64,000 bases of DNA from Babylonia areolata (taxonomy: Eukaryota; Mollusca; Gastropoda; Neogastropoda; Buccinidae), in assembly GCF_041734735.1 (NCBI RefSeq), contig NC_134880.1:22899746-22963745 (forward strand). The letters run 5' to 3'. The notes below the pieces were generated by a model, which saw only the letters and a list, made by a program, of their open reading frames with translations, was not told where the DNA came from and searched no databases. This document shows, piece by piece, positions 33,186-46,004 of this stretch (its first letter is position 1; each line of letters begins with the position of its first letter). Both the position numbers and the translations under genes were made by a program.

Positions 33186-36100
33186 GCATCAGCTGCATGA
33201 TGGCACTCATTACGACTCTCTCATTCACTGTCTAAAAAAACAATATCTTGCAGGGATTCTGGGTAAAGAGCAATGGAGGTTCTACCCCATGAGAGAGGCG
33301 CCACCTCAGATTCATGGTTTGAGTGTGCGTGCTAGCTGGGAAAATCAGTTCGTGTCCAACTCATCTGGGCGTGGGTCGTTGGATTTGCTAGTGTTACTTG
33401 AGACGAAATTGATTTTGCTCATTTTGGGAAATCAATGTCTGATTTTATATAATTGTTAAGCATACTGCTTCTTAATAAAGATTTCACAGAAGCGACTTTC
33501 CATTTTCGTCAAGGCGCAATAAGTTAGCTTCATTATATGTATGAATACATGAAGCGTGTGTTGGAAGACCAAGTGCAAGTTTTAAAGCCTTACATTCTAT
33601 ACTTTGTACTTTAAGTAGATGTTTTGGTGCACTAAAAAAGGTTTCTTGAGCGTATGTTAGTTTAGATCTTATAAGTGATTTGCAAAGATAAAGTTAAGAC
33701 TCTTGTCCCTATGGTTGCATCCTAACAACTTTTAGAAAGTTTGGACATTTCAGAGTTTTTGTTCATTGGTATTCAATGTATTGATTCTAAGTTAGCTACA
33801 CTCCTAAGATACACTCCTAAAATTTTTACTATTTGTTTATATTAGATATGTGTATATATGAGCATGTTTTTTTTTTCCAAGTGTGTGTGCATGTGTGTGT
33901 GTGTGTGTGTAGGTGAAATATTTATTTTGCCAAAAAATCCCCTAGCTATGTTACAGGCTGTGTGTGAGTACAGATGGCTGTTTATGAGTGTGTGTGGTGT
34001 TGGTGTATGATGAACTGTGTGCAAGGATCAAGAGTGTACACTGAGTTGCTCTGCACAAGATTATGCCCTATAAAACGAGGGCACAATTATCGTAACAATA
34101 ATCATTATTACCATGTAGTCTTGTACTGTTGGGCAGACCTTTGAACTGATACTGTCACATGGAGAGACCAGCGACTTGGGCCAAGCTCTGTGGACGTGCT
34201 TACAGCAGAATGGAGTGAGGGGAGGACAGTGGTGACCTGGGACAGTGCCACCTACCATCAGGGCCAGCTCCACACCTCGAACTGCCCATGAAAGGGCACC
34301 ATTCTCAGCAGGTCAGTCCATACACGGCAGTTCATTCTGTTTCTCACTGCATCACCTGATTCAGTGCAATGGTCAGCCTGGGTGGCCAAAAAGGTGTCAT
34401 CAATGTAAACTCCCAGGGGGACAAATTCCACAGTCTCTTTTGGTGTCAGATTTTTCTGTTAAATTTTTTTTTTTTTTTCTAATTCTATGCCATCTGACCG
34501 ATCACCACACTTAAAGCATTCACCGCTTATCGTACACATACACATGTGCAAGTACACACACATGCGCGCACACACACACACATAAAAGAAAAAAAAAGAA
34601 GCAAATTAAAAGATATAGTTACCCAGGGTGGTGAAAGAGGTAATCCATCTTTTAGGAATGTTCATACTGATTTGTTATATGTTTTGTTGTATATATTTAG
34701 AAGAGAAAAAAAAAATCTATATAATTTTATCATTTCATTTCCAGAATTTATTTATTTCATAGGATCTTGTTTCATATATTGAGTTATTTATTATTTATTT
34801 ACTTCATATGAACTTGTGTCATATATTGAATTATTTATTATCTATTTTGCTGTGCACAGTTGAAGCAGACTATGAGAGCCTCCAGAGGAGATGAATCAGA
34901 ATGAAAAGGACCCCTACAGCAGTGCCTCGGGACACAGAGAGGAAGCACCTAGACCTCCATCATGTGGACAGAGATGGACCCCACAAAGAAAACAATTCCT
35001 ATGAATGCGTTGCACGGATTTCTGCTGTCATCATTTCCACCTTGACACAGTGGCCTGTTGTGGTTGAGGGGTACATTGTGTACAGGTTCATGCTGTTTGT
35101 GGATGTTGGCTCACTGTACAAACACTAACAGTATGTACAGTCACTGACCCTGACACAGTGTCTGCTCGACGCACACTGTAAGACTGACAGCGCAGTGAAA
35201 TCATGTGCTGGCCTGGAGGTCCAGTGGCCTTGTATTGTGAGGGGAACCAGGGCCCCAGGCAGTGTGTACAGCAGTGGAATGGGGGTGCAGTGGTTCAAGT
35301 ACTGTGTGTGGCAAGCATGAAGTAGAAAGCTTGATAACTTCTCTGAAGAGGGGAGGGGGTAGGTGTATCAGTGTCAGTAGCTCAAGGAGGCGTCACTGCA
35401 TTCAGTCAAATCCATATGCGCTACACATCTGCCAAGCAGATGCCTGACCAGCAGTGTAACCCAATGAAAGGTGTAAGGGTAGGTGTAAGAGGGAGTACGA
35501 CTCCAATTCGCCTGTTCCCGTTTTGCCTACTGTTTGATGGTGCTGCCACTCTTAATGGCCTTTTGATAGTTTGACGCTTTGTGGTGATTTGCATTCTGCC
35601 ATTCCCATTTTGCCTATTCAGCTTTTCTATCTGTCTCTCTATAAAACATGCACATGTACACACACATATTATATAATTTAACTTACATTCTATATCATTT
35701 CAGTGGATCAATTCAGTATTGACAAAATGCAGAATACTATAGAGAAGGGATTGTACACATTTGTGTTGCTTGGTAGAATTCCATAGGTCTCTCCAACTAC
35801 TTTTTAATCCAGGGAAATAGATATTCTTTCCTACTTAAAGAAATGTCCCCGAGAATGACCTTTTGTGCCATGCTCTCATTGTGACCCCAGTTTTAATGTC
35901 CCCTCCCCCATCCAAGCATGTGGTGAGTTCCTGTCAAGTCTTCAGTGTCAGCAGAATTGACAGGGGGCTGTCATTGGAGGGACATGGTGGTTGTCTCCAC
36001 TCCGGGGATGACACTGGGTCACACTGTGTAACCAGGCGATTATTGTCTGCAGTTCAAATGGGGCTTTATGTGTATTGTCACATGAATGTTGGATCAAAAC

Positions 36101-36876
36101 AGACACTAATTAGCAGTAGTGGCTTATATGGATAGTTCCCTGTGGATTGCTGGCACTGGGACTGTGGCATTCCCCTCCCCCCTCATAAAAAAACAACAAC
36201 TGTTGATGATGATTGGAAAATGGGTGAAAGCAGGATATTACTTCAAGTGGAAAAGTTCACCAACTTCAAAATGCATATGCATGTGTGTATGTATCTGTTG
36301 AAGTCAAAACATTCAGATTGTGTGTGGGTGCAATAGAGCGACCGAAAATGTGCACTTTTTCAGGCTGGTATACTTCACATTCCCCTTGCCCCTGTCTACC
36401 CTTCAATTTCCAAATGTGTTATTTTCAGTGGTGGTATGGGTGCTAGTCCTTAAAGCTCCATGTTTGGCAAAAGTGGAACATTACTTTGGAGAGGGTGGGT
36501 TAACTTTGAATTGTCATTGAAAGTGGTCTAGTTGAGACTAAAGAGAAGGGGAGGATACTTGGGGCGGACACTGGGTTGTTCACTTTCAATGGCATTTTCA
36601 GTTGTGGAACTTTAATATTTAACTTGAGGCTGTTCTCCTTGGAGATGGACTGGCACCCGTACTTACCTCTGAACATAAGTGGAGGACAATTCGAGGAACT
36701 GCTGGGGTTTACAATTGAGATTTACTAAGGGGAGGAACAGCCAAATCACAAGTTTGGACTTAGTGTATAGGTGCATTGGCCTTCCTCCCCTTTTTTTTTT
36801 TTTTTTCTTCCCAATTTGAAATAAAGCTGGATATTCTTTAAAATTGTTCAAAAGCATGTGTGTTGTGAAATGATTG
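33186..36876. other. Non-coding stretch, little recognisable
   Basis: No conserved frame is seen. It contains a (GT)n tract at about 33890-33910, a family B SINE fragment at 35366-35466, and T- and A-runs. The right end may be the 3' end of a + strand transcript (see 36877). Confidence 0.5.
35366..35466 (+). mobile_element. Family B SINE head fragment
   Basis: It holds gtagctcaaggaggcgtcac and cagatgcctgaccagcag, as in 18588-18712, and lacks the body. Confidence 0.7.
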
Positions 36877-36900
36877 AATAAAATTGTCCAAAAAAAAAAA
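36877..36900 (+). promoter_or_regulatory. AATAAA followed by an A-run: transcript or retrocopy 3' end
   Basis: AATAAA at 36877-36882 is followed eight bases later by eleven A (36890-36900). This looks like a + strand transcript end or the tail of a processed insertion. No parent gene is recognised upstream. Confidence 0.35.
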
Positions 36901-38217
36901 GCTTAATTTTATTGTATTGTGCTATTTACTTTTTTTTTTTAAGGGGGAGGAAAGGCAGTTGCAAATATATATTAAGTATAAACTTGCGATTCAGCCGTTC
37001 CTCCCCCTAGTAATTTTTTTTTTAATGATTTTAAAAGTAAAAGACTCCACATCCATTAGCAATCTCTTTATTATTTTTTTTCCACAAGTTCCCACATCAA
37101 GATGACAAAACTGCAGTTTGAACGAAAAGACATCACCATGGGTAAATGGAACCTGACAAGCTCACCAACAATGCGCTCATCATGGAAATGTTCCAAGAAT
37201 GAATTAACATTAAAACAACAAAAGTCCCAAACACCGTCTGAGCTTTCACCCCATGGCGATGTGCTTTGTCTCTACAGGCCGAGGGGAAACAATTGGTGTA
37301 AGGCCCAGAACTGGACCAGCCAACCCCTTTGGTCCACATTTGAATGCACGAGCAGATAAATCTGCCAACATCACATTTAGATTTTGCACATTTACCAATC
37401 ATTTTAGAAAACTACAGCATGTACACTCAGATGCCAACCCCCAAATCCTTATCTAAACTCTAAATACTCAACTCATGAATCATTTTGTTTACAACAAAGT
37501 GAAAGCAGAATGTGTGTGCATATACACACACATTGTATACAACCTTCTTAAATCACAGACATAGATGACTTTTGGTTCGGAGTATAAATTTTCAGTAGTG
37601 AACAAAACCTCGAAGAACTGCAAAGTCTATTTTCATACTGAACAATCTTTTGTCTTTTTTCCCGAAATGCCACAAATCAAAATACAAACAGCCGATATTG
37701 TGACTTTAGATCAGTTTGCTTCTTGGAAAATGATCAGGTGCTTTTTTTTTTTTTTTTTTTTTTTTTTATCTTAAAGGGAACTAACACTCACCAAGAAGGA
37801 AAACTGTTCACTAAAGTGATATTATCCATGGTTTGCCATTGCACAATTCTTAAACAAAGTGAATGTTTTCACTACTTTGCAGCACTAAATTAGAGTGGGT
37901 TGGAATGGCTGGCACCTCTGTGTCATACTGTGAATCCAGCTTATATAAGAAAACTACAGCAAATTTTGAAACTGTCAACTGATCTGCAATTTTTACATGC
38001 TTATCACTGCAGATCTGTTTCTTGTTATTAACAACACACTAACTTCAAAATGGACCAAAGGTCTGGACATTACATGGAGGAATACAGGCCCAGTCAAAAC
38101 ATGAAAACTGAACATCAACATGGGGGAAAAAGGCAAAGTCAAAGCTTGAAAACTGGACATCAACATCTATAGGGGAATACACTTGTACAGGCTGAGTTAG
38201 AATATGAAAACTGGACA

Positions 38218-38262
38218 TCAGTTTCAGTTTCTCAAGGAGGCATCACTCTGTATCCTGTATAG
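38218..38262 (+). mobile_element. Family B SINE fragment
   Basis: Only cagtttctcaaggaggcatc and a few flanking bases remain. Confidence 0.45.
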
Positions 38263-38592
38263 TTTTTGTACTTTTTTAAATTTTTTATTTTATTATTACA
38301 CCTGAATCCTCAAAATTCCCTGGCAAGGGGAGAGCACTTTTTTAAATACAAAATTACCTGGCACTGAACAGGTCAATGGACTTTTAGAGACTGAAGGCTC
38401 AAAAGTGAACTGTTCTGACTTGCCATAACTTTGTTTAGGTTTTGTCAGAATTCAATTATATTGTTTGGTTAACTGAACAAAAATAAAACAAAAATGTTTT
38501 TTGTTAAAAGGAGGAGTTCCTTGGCCAAAGGAATGGATCAGCGCTTATAGCTGTTAGAGGCGTTTGATTGGCTAAGAGCGGGCCAGACTAAG

Positions 38593-38693
38593 AGGGGCGT
38601 CTTTTCACTGTTAGCCGCGCGAAATTTGGCCAAACAGAGCAAACCATAGGCCTAGTTTGCATCAGTTTGACATGGTACAGTATATGACACCAA
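38593..38693 (-). repeat. Inverted twin of the 101-bp element at 3823-3923
   Basis: By eye it is identical over 101 bases to the + strand at 3823-3923. The left flank (38520-38592) has a weaker match to 42560-42625. Confidence 0.75.
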
Positions 38694-39072
38694 ATATTTG
38701 TTTTGTCAGTGCCTATGGCATAAGCTTGTGTGACAGTGTCCAATATACTATTCAATTTTGGCAAAAGAACTGGACTTATCCTGCGCGAATACGCCAGAAA
38801 ATGTGTTTGGCAATTTTGTTACAACTGGAAATTCATGAGGAAGACAGTGAATGTTTGAAACTTTACTTTGATTCACATCTTTTGCATGGTCATAAAACAA
38901 TGAAGTGCCAATCGATGGGGGCTGCTTTAGCAACATAGAACTGTTTGGTTTCTGTTTGACAGACATGCATTTCAGATGGTGAGCGAAAGTACGATTTGGG
39001 TAGATAGGTCTGTTATATTCGTCTATATATTCGTCTATCATAATTTTGATGAAAGAACTGGACTACATATAT

Positions 39073-39379
39073 CAGGGTGTCCCAAAAAAAGTGAACCGCT
39101 TTTTGACAAGTATTTTCTCAGTGACAGAGAAACTGAATTCATTGAAAATTTTCACACAGTAACCTTAGGGTATCATGAACAAGTCTGCAAAATATCTAAA
39201 CGTTCGGACGCAAATTATGCAAGTATTGTCAAATTCAAAACAGCATGCCAAAAAATCCAATATCAGAGGAAAACTCACTTTCTCCTTGAAGCAGTTTTCC
39301 ATGGTAACCTTATCACTTTCACTCAAAGGCATGGTTGATCCTTCCAAACTGAAACTTCGGACAGAACTGGGACACCCAA
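39073..39379. mobile_element. Mariner/Tc1-like MITE
   Basis: The terminal inverted repeats are GGGTGTCCCA at 39075-39084 and TGGGACACCC at 39368-39377, flanked by TA-rich sequence (tatat / atatat) consistent with TA target duplication. The interior is about 285 bp with no transposase. Confidence 0.6.
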
Positions 39380-39689
39380 TATATATATGAAAGTACTGGT
39401 TGCCCTCCCCATCACCTGTGTTTTCAATTTAGTTCTTGTTTTTAAATCAGTAGAAATCACATGTGAGCCATGAACACTTCACCTCTCATTTATTATGTTT
39501 TTTATGGAATAAATAGATATTTTGAAATAGTAGGCATGTGTGTTCTTCCCCGCTCACCTAAAAAAAACAAAAAAAAACCAAACTTGGTTACTTCAATACT
39601 CATTTCCATGCTTCACCATGCTGCTGTCTCCCTTCGCTACCCTCAGGTATGCATTTCTCTGTGAGCCAATTCTGACTGTGACACAACAG

Positions 39690-39960
39690 GCTATGGAGCT
39701 CGTCTGAAGCAGCATTGAGATCTGGCTGAAAAGGGTGTGTGACCATGGACCAAGAGTCCAAAGTTTAAGTCACAGTAATACCAGAATTTATTCTTCCCAC
39801 TGAACTGGACCTTGAGTGTTGGTATGGATGCTAGTCTTTGAAATGTGATAAAATAAGATCCAGTATGCATCATGCACTTCAGCCCATGCAAAAGAACGTA
39901 AAGCAACAAAAGAGCTCTCCTTGGCAAAAATTCTACAAGAAAATCCACTTTCCTTTAACT
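39690..39960 (+). mobile_element. Degenerate family D SINE
   Basis: The order of blocks resembles the inverted copy at 23411-23810: a head with caaagtttaagtcac, ttggtatggatgctagtct, and attctacaagaaaatccac. Confidence 0.4.
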
Positions 39961-40444
39961 TTATGAGAAGCAATAAATGAGAAGTAATCAAACCTACACA
40001 TGCAAGCAGGAAAAAGAAAAGGTTGCACAAGACTACGGCCATTCACATTTCCTGGGAAGAGCAGCCCAAATTTCACACCAAGAAATCTGTTATGACTGAG
40101 GAGTTACACAATACAAAACAGTACAAATCAGTGGAAATAAATACATCACAGTACAGCAGAACACAACGAGGTGAACCAGCAAACTGGCTGAGGACCGTGA
40201 ATTATGGAGTGCCTTGACTACCTCATGCATCTAATGAAGTGGGAGCACCAATGTCTACTAAACACCGTCAGAGTGACTCGGGATCAGTTTCAAGTTCTTC
40301 AGAGTGTGGCCTTATGGTGACCTTACATCAACAGCTCCTGTGGACTGCCAGCACTGGGACAGACTGACAGATAAGCCTGGATGCAGCTGTGTTCGGAGGA
40401 TTCAAAATCAGCAGCACAGGGATAACACCCCTGGATAGGCACAG

Positions 40445-40855
40445 CACACACAAAAGTTAATGTCAAAGGTCCAATAGCCTTTTAGTTTTATGGCAATTGG
40501 GGCAGTGACTTCGTATCCAAGGAGTCCAGGACTCAGTACAGGAAGGCGGGGCCCAATCCTCTCCTTCCGCTGTTTTCACCTTCCCCATCGGAAGTCAGGT
40601 CCCATTCACAACTGGATGGAGTGAGAGAAGTTGGAGTGAACCGCCTTTCCGAAGGACACAACACAATGCCGAAGCAGGGCCTTTAACCCTATCACTGGTG
40701 AACACTGGATCAGGAACACACGGCCAAAACAAGCCTCAAACCCTGATCACTGCTGAACACAAGATCAGACACACAAGGTCAAACAGGCATCGAACACTGA
40801 CCACTGGTTAACACTGGATCAGAAATCTAATGCCTAACCGATTCTGCCAAGCACT
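40445..40855 (-). mobile_element. Family C SINE
   Basis: It shares ggtccaatagcctttta, cttccgctgttttcacctt and cgaaggacacaacac with 44910-45145 and 1030-1745. The degenerate head shows tandem copies of ctgatcactg(c/g)tgaacac. Confidence 0.6.
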
Positions 40856-40914
40856 AAAGGCAGCAAAAAAAAAAGATGTGAACACACACACAACTGGAAT
40901 GCAGAACACACACA

Positions 40915-42057
40915 TCACTTGGCCCCCGAGGCGTGCGCCAAGTCCAGGAGATTGGCCACACCCACAGAAGGCAGCAGAAAGTTCTGGATGAATGAGAAGG
41001 GGCTGGTGGTGTAGTCCGCTGTAGCTGGCTGCTGACCCCCCTCCATCCCCCCACTCCCCCCACCAACACCAGCAGGGAAAAAGTCCTGACGCGGGGCGGA
41101 ACCGTTTGCGGCGGCTGCAGCAGCAGCGGTTGTGGTGGTGGGGGTGGGGGTGGTTGAACCATTGGTAGTGCTGGTGGAGATGTTGGTAGGGTATGGGACG
41201 ACGGCCGGCAGCTGGCTGTAGTCCAGGGAGGGGTGGTGGTGGGAGAGGTGGGGGAAGGGGGCCAGGGGGGTGGAATGCTCTGCCCCTGCCCCAGCCAGCA
41301 GGGGGGCGGGGTGCTGGTGGGAGGGGTCGTGGGGGTGCAGGTTGTGGTGGTGATGGTGCAGCGTGGCGCTGACCATGGCGTAGCTCTGCTCCATTGTCAG
41401 GTGGTGCGGGTGGTGTGGGTGAGGGTGGTGGTGGGAGAAGGGGTGGAGGATGTTGGCAGCAGGGGCCATCACTCCTCCCACTCCTGACCCCCCGGCGGCT
41501 GCGGAGGTGGGGTAGTTGTTGACATTCTGCCCCCCGACCCCCAGCTGTTGCTGGTTCTGTCCCACCATCCCCACCCCCATCCCACCCCCCACCCCCACCA
41601 CCTGGGGCAGTACCTCCCTCTCCACCACCACCTCACTACTGCTCCCCCCTCCTGCTCCCGCACCACCACTATCCCCACCACCACCACCACCATCATCCCT
41701 CGCTCCTCCATCCTCATCCTCCCCTCCACCTCCCCCTATCACAACAGCTGCGGCCGCCGCTTCCTGTTCCTTCTGCATGCAGTCAGCCTTGACCTTGCGC
41801 GACTTGACCAGCATCTTCTTGGCCGGGGGCGTGCTCACCGCGTGCTTGACCGATTGGTTCTGGTCAAGGACTTCCACTTTCCGCAGGGGCGGGAGGGCGT
41901 CGTCACTGCCGTGGACCAATCGCATGTGGCGCCGGAGGTTGTACAGACGGTTGAAGGCCGCCCCGCACCAGCACCCGTGGTCCCGGCTGCGGGAATGCGT
42001 CTTGGCGTGACGGTTCAGGGCGTTGCGGGCTTTGAAGGTCATTGGGCACTCCGTGCA
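40915..42057 (-). CDS. Zinc-finger gene last exon: fingers 13-14 and low-complexity tail
   Basis: The acceptor is cactgcag before 42057 and the stop TGA is at 40917-40915. It starts CTECPMTFKARNALNRHAK, then a finger with CxC spacing (GCWCGAAF). A Gly/Asp-, His/Pro-, Thr- and Ala-rich tail follows (about 300 residues), ending NLLDLAHASGAK. Confidence 0.9.
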   Translation of the reverse strand, partial: CTECPMTFKARNALNRHAKTHSRSRDHGCWCGAAFNRLYNLRRHMRLVHGSDDALPPLRKVEVLDQNQSVKHAVSTPPAKKMLVKSRKVKADCMQKEQEAAAAAVVIGGGGGEDEDGGARDDGGGGGGDSGGAGAGGGSSSEVVVEREVLPQVVGVGGGMGVGMVGQNQQQLGVGGQNVNNYPTSAAAGGSGVGGVMAPAANILHPFSHHHPHPHHPHHLTMEQSYAMVSATLHHHHHNLHPHDPSHQHPAPLLAGAGAEHSTPLAPFPHLSHHHPSLDYSQLPAVVPYPTNISTSTTNGSTTPTPTTTTAAAAAAANGSAPRQDFFPAGVGGGSGGMEGGQQPATADYTTSPFSFIQNFLLPSVGVANLLDLAHASGAK

Positions 42058-43452
42058 CTGCAGTGTATGGAATGTGATGTTTGAGTTGAGAGGGAGTGTG
42101 TGTGTTTGGGTGGTTGTGTGTGGTTGTGTGTGTGTGGTTGTGTGTGTGTGTGTGTGTGTGTGAATGAGAGTGACAGACACTGAGAAAGTGTGTGAGAGTG
42201 AGATACAGAGAGAGAGAGAGAGAGAGTGTGCGTGTGTGTGTGTGTGTGTGTGCATGTATGTGGTGTCAAATAGGTACAAATGACATGTTGTTAAAAGACA
42301 TTAAATAAATGGCAATCTGAAGGTCATCTGACAATTTATCATTTTGTCAATAAGGGCAGTTTGTATTACACTCCCGGTCTGGTTACATTTATTTAGGATG
42401 TCAAAGTGATGTAAACTTGGCGTATCAGTTTGTTCTTATTGTACTCACTGTTTGGTTAAATTTACTCACAATGTCAAACTGATACAAACTGTGCCTATAA
42501 GTCTGTTCTGGTTGCCAAATTTCTCGGCTAACTCAGTACTAAGATGCCTCTGTCCCAGCCCGTCATCTGCTCAGCCAATCAGCACAGTCCCCTGCCTTAG
42601 GTGCTCAATAGCCATTAAGTGGCCAACAAAAAATACCGCATATGAACCATGGCAAGACAGCATGGAAGGATGCGAAGGTATGAGTTTGAAATAGTAAACA
42701 TCTTTATCCAAGCATTGAGTATAATATAAACTCCCCATAGTGGGGTCATACACAGTACCATGCAAAGCAGAATTCAAAGTGAAAGAGGAGGGGAAAGTTT
42801 GAACAGGGAGCCATACTAACAAACAATTTTGTTAGCTGCTAAAAAAGAATCGTCTTGGGAACCATCAGCCTTGGTCATACGGAAATCAATCAGATGTTAA
42901 AGGTGTTATGTGGACGCTTAAAAGCTGCCTCCTTAATAAGCCGTAAGGTGACTGAAAGGCTGCCAAAGTGGCAGTGGCCCACACTTTATGCTCTCTGATT
43001 CCAACCCCAAACCTTCACATACTCAAACTGCCAACCGTACTCCTGGTAACTATATTGCCAAACTTATTGCTAACAATTTATGCAGTCTTTATAATCTAAG
43101 AGTCAACAAAGCAACTGACTCAACTAGGCTTAACTGATGATGTAGTAGCACTGGCCACTGCCAAATGACGAAGTGTTTGTTTAACACGTGGGGTAGAGGA
43201 TGAGGTATGTGAGTGTATGCATGCCTACACTGTGGGAGCAACAGGACATTGGAACGTATATATATATATATATCTTTGTATATATGTGTGTGGGGTTGGG
43301 GGTGGGAGATATGGGCGTGTGTGTGTGTGCTTGTACAAGTAAGTGTTCATCTGTGTGTGTGTGTGTGTGTGTGTGTGCCGTGGAAGCTGCGATACATAGA
43401 CTAGAAATGAGTGTGTGGAGGAGGGGGGTAGAGGAGGTGCAGGGTAATGTGT

Positions 43453-43484
<32 letters not shown>

Positions 43485-45911
43485 GGAGCTCATGTACGTT
43501 TATATGTATTTGACTGTGCTTTCATATCTGTGAAACTGCATGTTTGGTGCATATCTGTTATGCATGTGTGGGTGTATGTGTGAATGTGTGTCTTCATGTT
43601 TTACATTTATTTGCTTATTTATCATCATTGTTGTCTTTTTTTTGTCTTTTTTTATTTTATTATTATCATTACTACTACCTTTTTTATATCATAATTATTA
43701 TTTATTTATGTAAGCTTATCTATTATTTATTCACTGACTAAGTGCGTTGGGTTACGCTGCTGGTCAGGCATCTGCTTGGCAGATGTGGTGTAGCGTATAT
43801 GGATTTGTCCGAACGCAGTGACGCCTCCTTGAGCTACTGATACTGATCAAAAATCAAACATTGGTCAGTTTTACAAACTGCCCACTACTTGCAATAAAAA
43901 CTCAAAACTACATATCTGCTACTTTCAGTTTATATTATGCTATTTTACGTAGTAAAATGAATAGTGCTTAAGATCTCACTTTAACCTACAATCCTTTATC
44001 AACTACTATTAAACAACATTTTCATTTGTTTTATATTGTTTTAAAGCAATCAACAACTATTTAACAATATTTTCATTTGTTTTCCACTGTTTTAAAGCAG
44101 ATGCAGTGTAGTGTATATGGATCAGTCTGCACGCTTTGACAACTTGAAACTCAGACTCTTAAGAAGTTGCACGTGTCCACTAAATGCTGCAATATTACCA
44201 AACTCCAAATCACCCACAGTAGTAACAACAACTCTATCCCAGAACTGACCTTAAACCGACGCTCAGAACTGTGCTTGTAACTGTGATGCATCTCCAGGGT
44301 CTTCTTGGCATGGAAGGCAGCCCCGCACAACTCGCAGATGAAGTTGCGCTGCGTGGAGAAATGCTGAGCTTCATGGCGCCTCAGGTTGTCCTTGGCCCCA
44401 CAGCGGAAGCTGCAGTACTTACAGGTGAAGGGCTTGCTGCTCTGGTGCTGACGTAGGTGTCGGTGAAGGGCCTGACGCCTGGAGGGATAAATCATTAAAA
44501 AAGAACAGAATGGAATAGAATTTGTCTTTTTTACCAAGTGTACTGAGGTCATAAGGAGTATTGGGGGGGGGGGGGGGGGATATAGCACATAAAAAGATAC
44601 AAACATAAATTAAAAATATACACACAATAACAGTAGAATTTTGGACACATACATGTTTATGTCAATATAAGAATTTGTGCATGTGCACTCACACATGCAC
44701 ACTCACACACATGTGCACACAAACACAGACATGCACACACACACACACGTTTGAACATTTTGTTTGCTCATTACATTGTGTTTACAGTCGTACTTATCAA
44801 AGGACTCGTCTTCTGTCATCCTCCATTGGCCTTACCCATACGAAAACAAGACCTAAGGGCACCCACACATACCTGTAATGTTTAAAAATGGCCTTTCTTT
44901 ACAAAAATAGGTTAAGGTCCAATACCCTTTTACAGCCATCAACTGAGTCCAGAGCTTGGCACTGGAAGGTGGGCCACAATCTTCTCTTTCTACCACTTTA
45001 ATCACCCCCAACCACATCCCCAACCAAAGTCTGGTACCCATTTACTGATTTACAGAGGAAAATCAAAGTGTCTTTCCAAAGGACACAAAACCATGCTGAG
45101 ACAAGGCCTCAAACCCTAATCGCTAGTGGACACAATGCCATGATAATGGCTCCTCGAATGCATACATTCACACCCACAAATAACCAGCCATTCAAATGTC
45201 CTTATTTGCTCCCAGCCCTTTGTTCCTGTTCATCACTGTTTTCCAACATCAATTCATATCTGAACAATCATTTGGCTTCACAAGCTGGCTTATTCATTGA
45301 CTTTTTTGAATTTCTGGTAAATGAAATGCAAATGACATCAGAATAGTGCATCATGGCAGCTCTATGGCATTAAACATCATTTTCCATCTTTACTATAAAA
45401 AATAAAAAAAAAATCACAAAAAAATCACACATTTTGATTTTGTACACCCCCTTTCCCATTCTTTTCATTAACTTTGAAAAATGATGATCACATATTACAT
45501 CAGAAAAATCTCATTTACTAAATTACTAGACAACTGTTATAATTCTAAAAGAATACATAAAAACACAGTAAAGAAATCAACGGGTGAAATTCCATTCCAA
45601 TCCAGATATTCATAATCTATTTTTCGTAAAAATAGAACATATTAAGATAACCATCATTTCGTACTTGTAATACTAATACTAATGATTATAATAAAAAAAT
45701 AAATACATTTTTGCTAGCCCATTCATTTTTTCTTTTCCTACCACTACTTGTGTCATGATTATTGTCACTATCAGTATTACTGAGTATGTAGTACTTCTTT
45801 AGTACTCATTAAGCAATTTCAAAGTCAAATCCAGTTCAACGTCAAGTTAATCTCTATTTTCTGGACAACAGCAGTCAAGCAGTCAAAACATAGAACACAC
45901 ATAGTGACACC

Positions 45912-45942
<31 letters not shown>

Positions 45943-45973
45943 GACAACTGATGTACAAACACGCATGCATGCG

Positions 45974-46004
<31 letters not shown>

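Larger units (their letters stand above)
37050..40914 (-). other. Candidate 3' UTR of the zinc-finger gene
   Basis: It follows the stop at 40915 on the minus strand and ends at a minus-strand AATAAA (37072-37067). The sequence is A-rich on the + strand, that is U-rich in the transcript. It includes a mariner-like MITE, the 101-bp repeat, and SINEs of families C and D. An alternative minus AATAAA lies at 39792-39787 inside a SINE. Confidence 0.35.

Noticed and set aside
38657-39338. Possible small genes (93 and 120 codons)
   Set aside because: The first overlaps the 101-bp repeat and the second overlaps the MITE. No family similarity is recognised.
42039-42279. HTHTHT/SLSLS start of the 454-codon frame as part of the zinc-finger protein
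   Set aside because: This part is the translated (CA)n/(CT)n intron sequence upstream of the acceptor at 42058. The finger protein enters at 42057.
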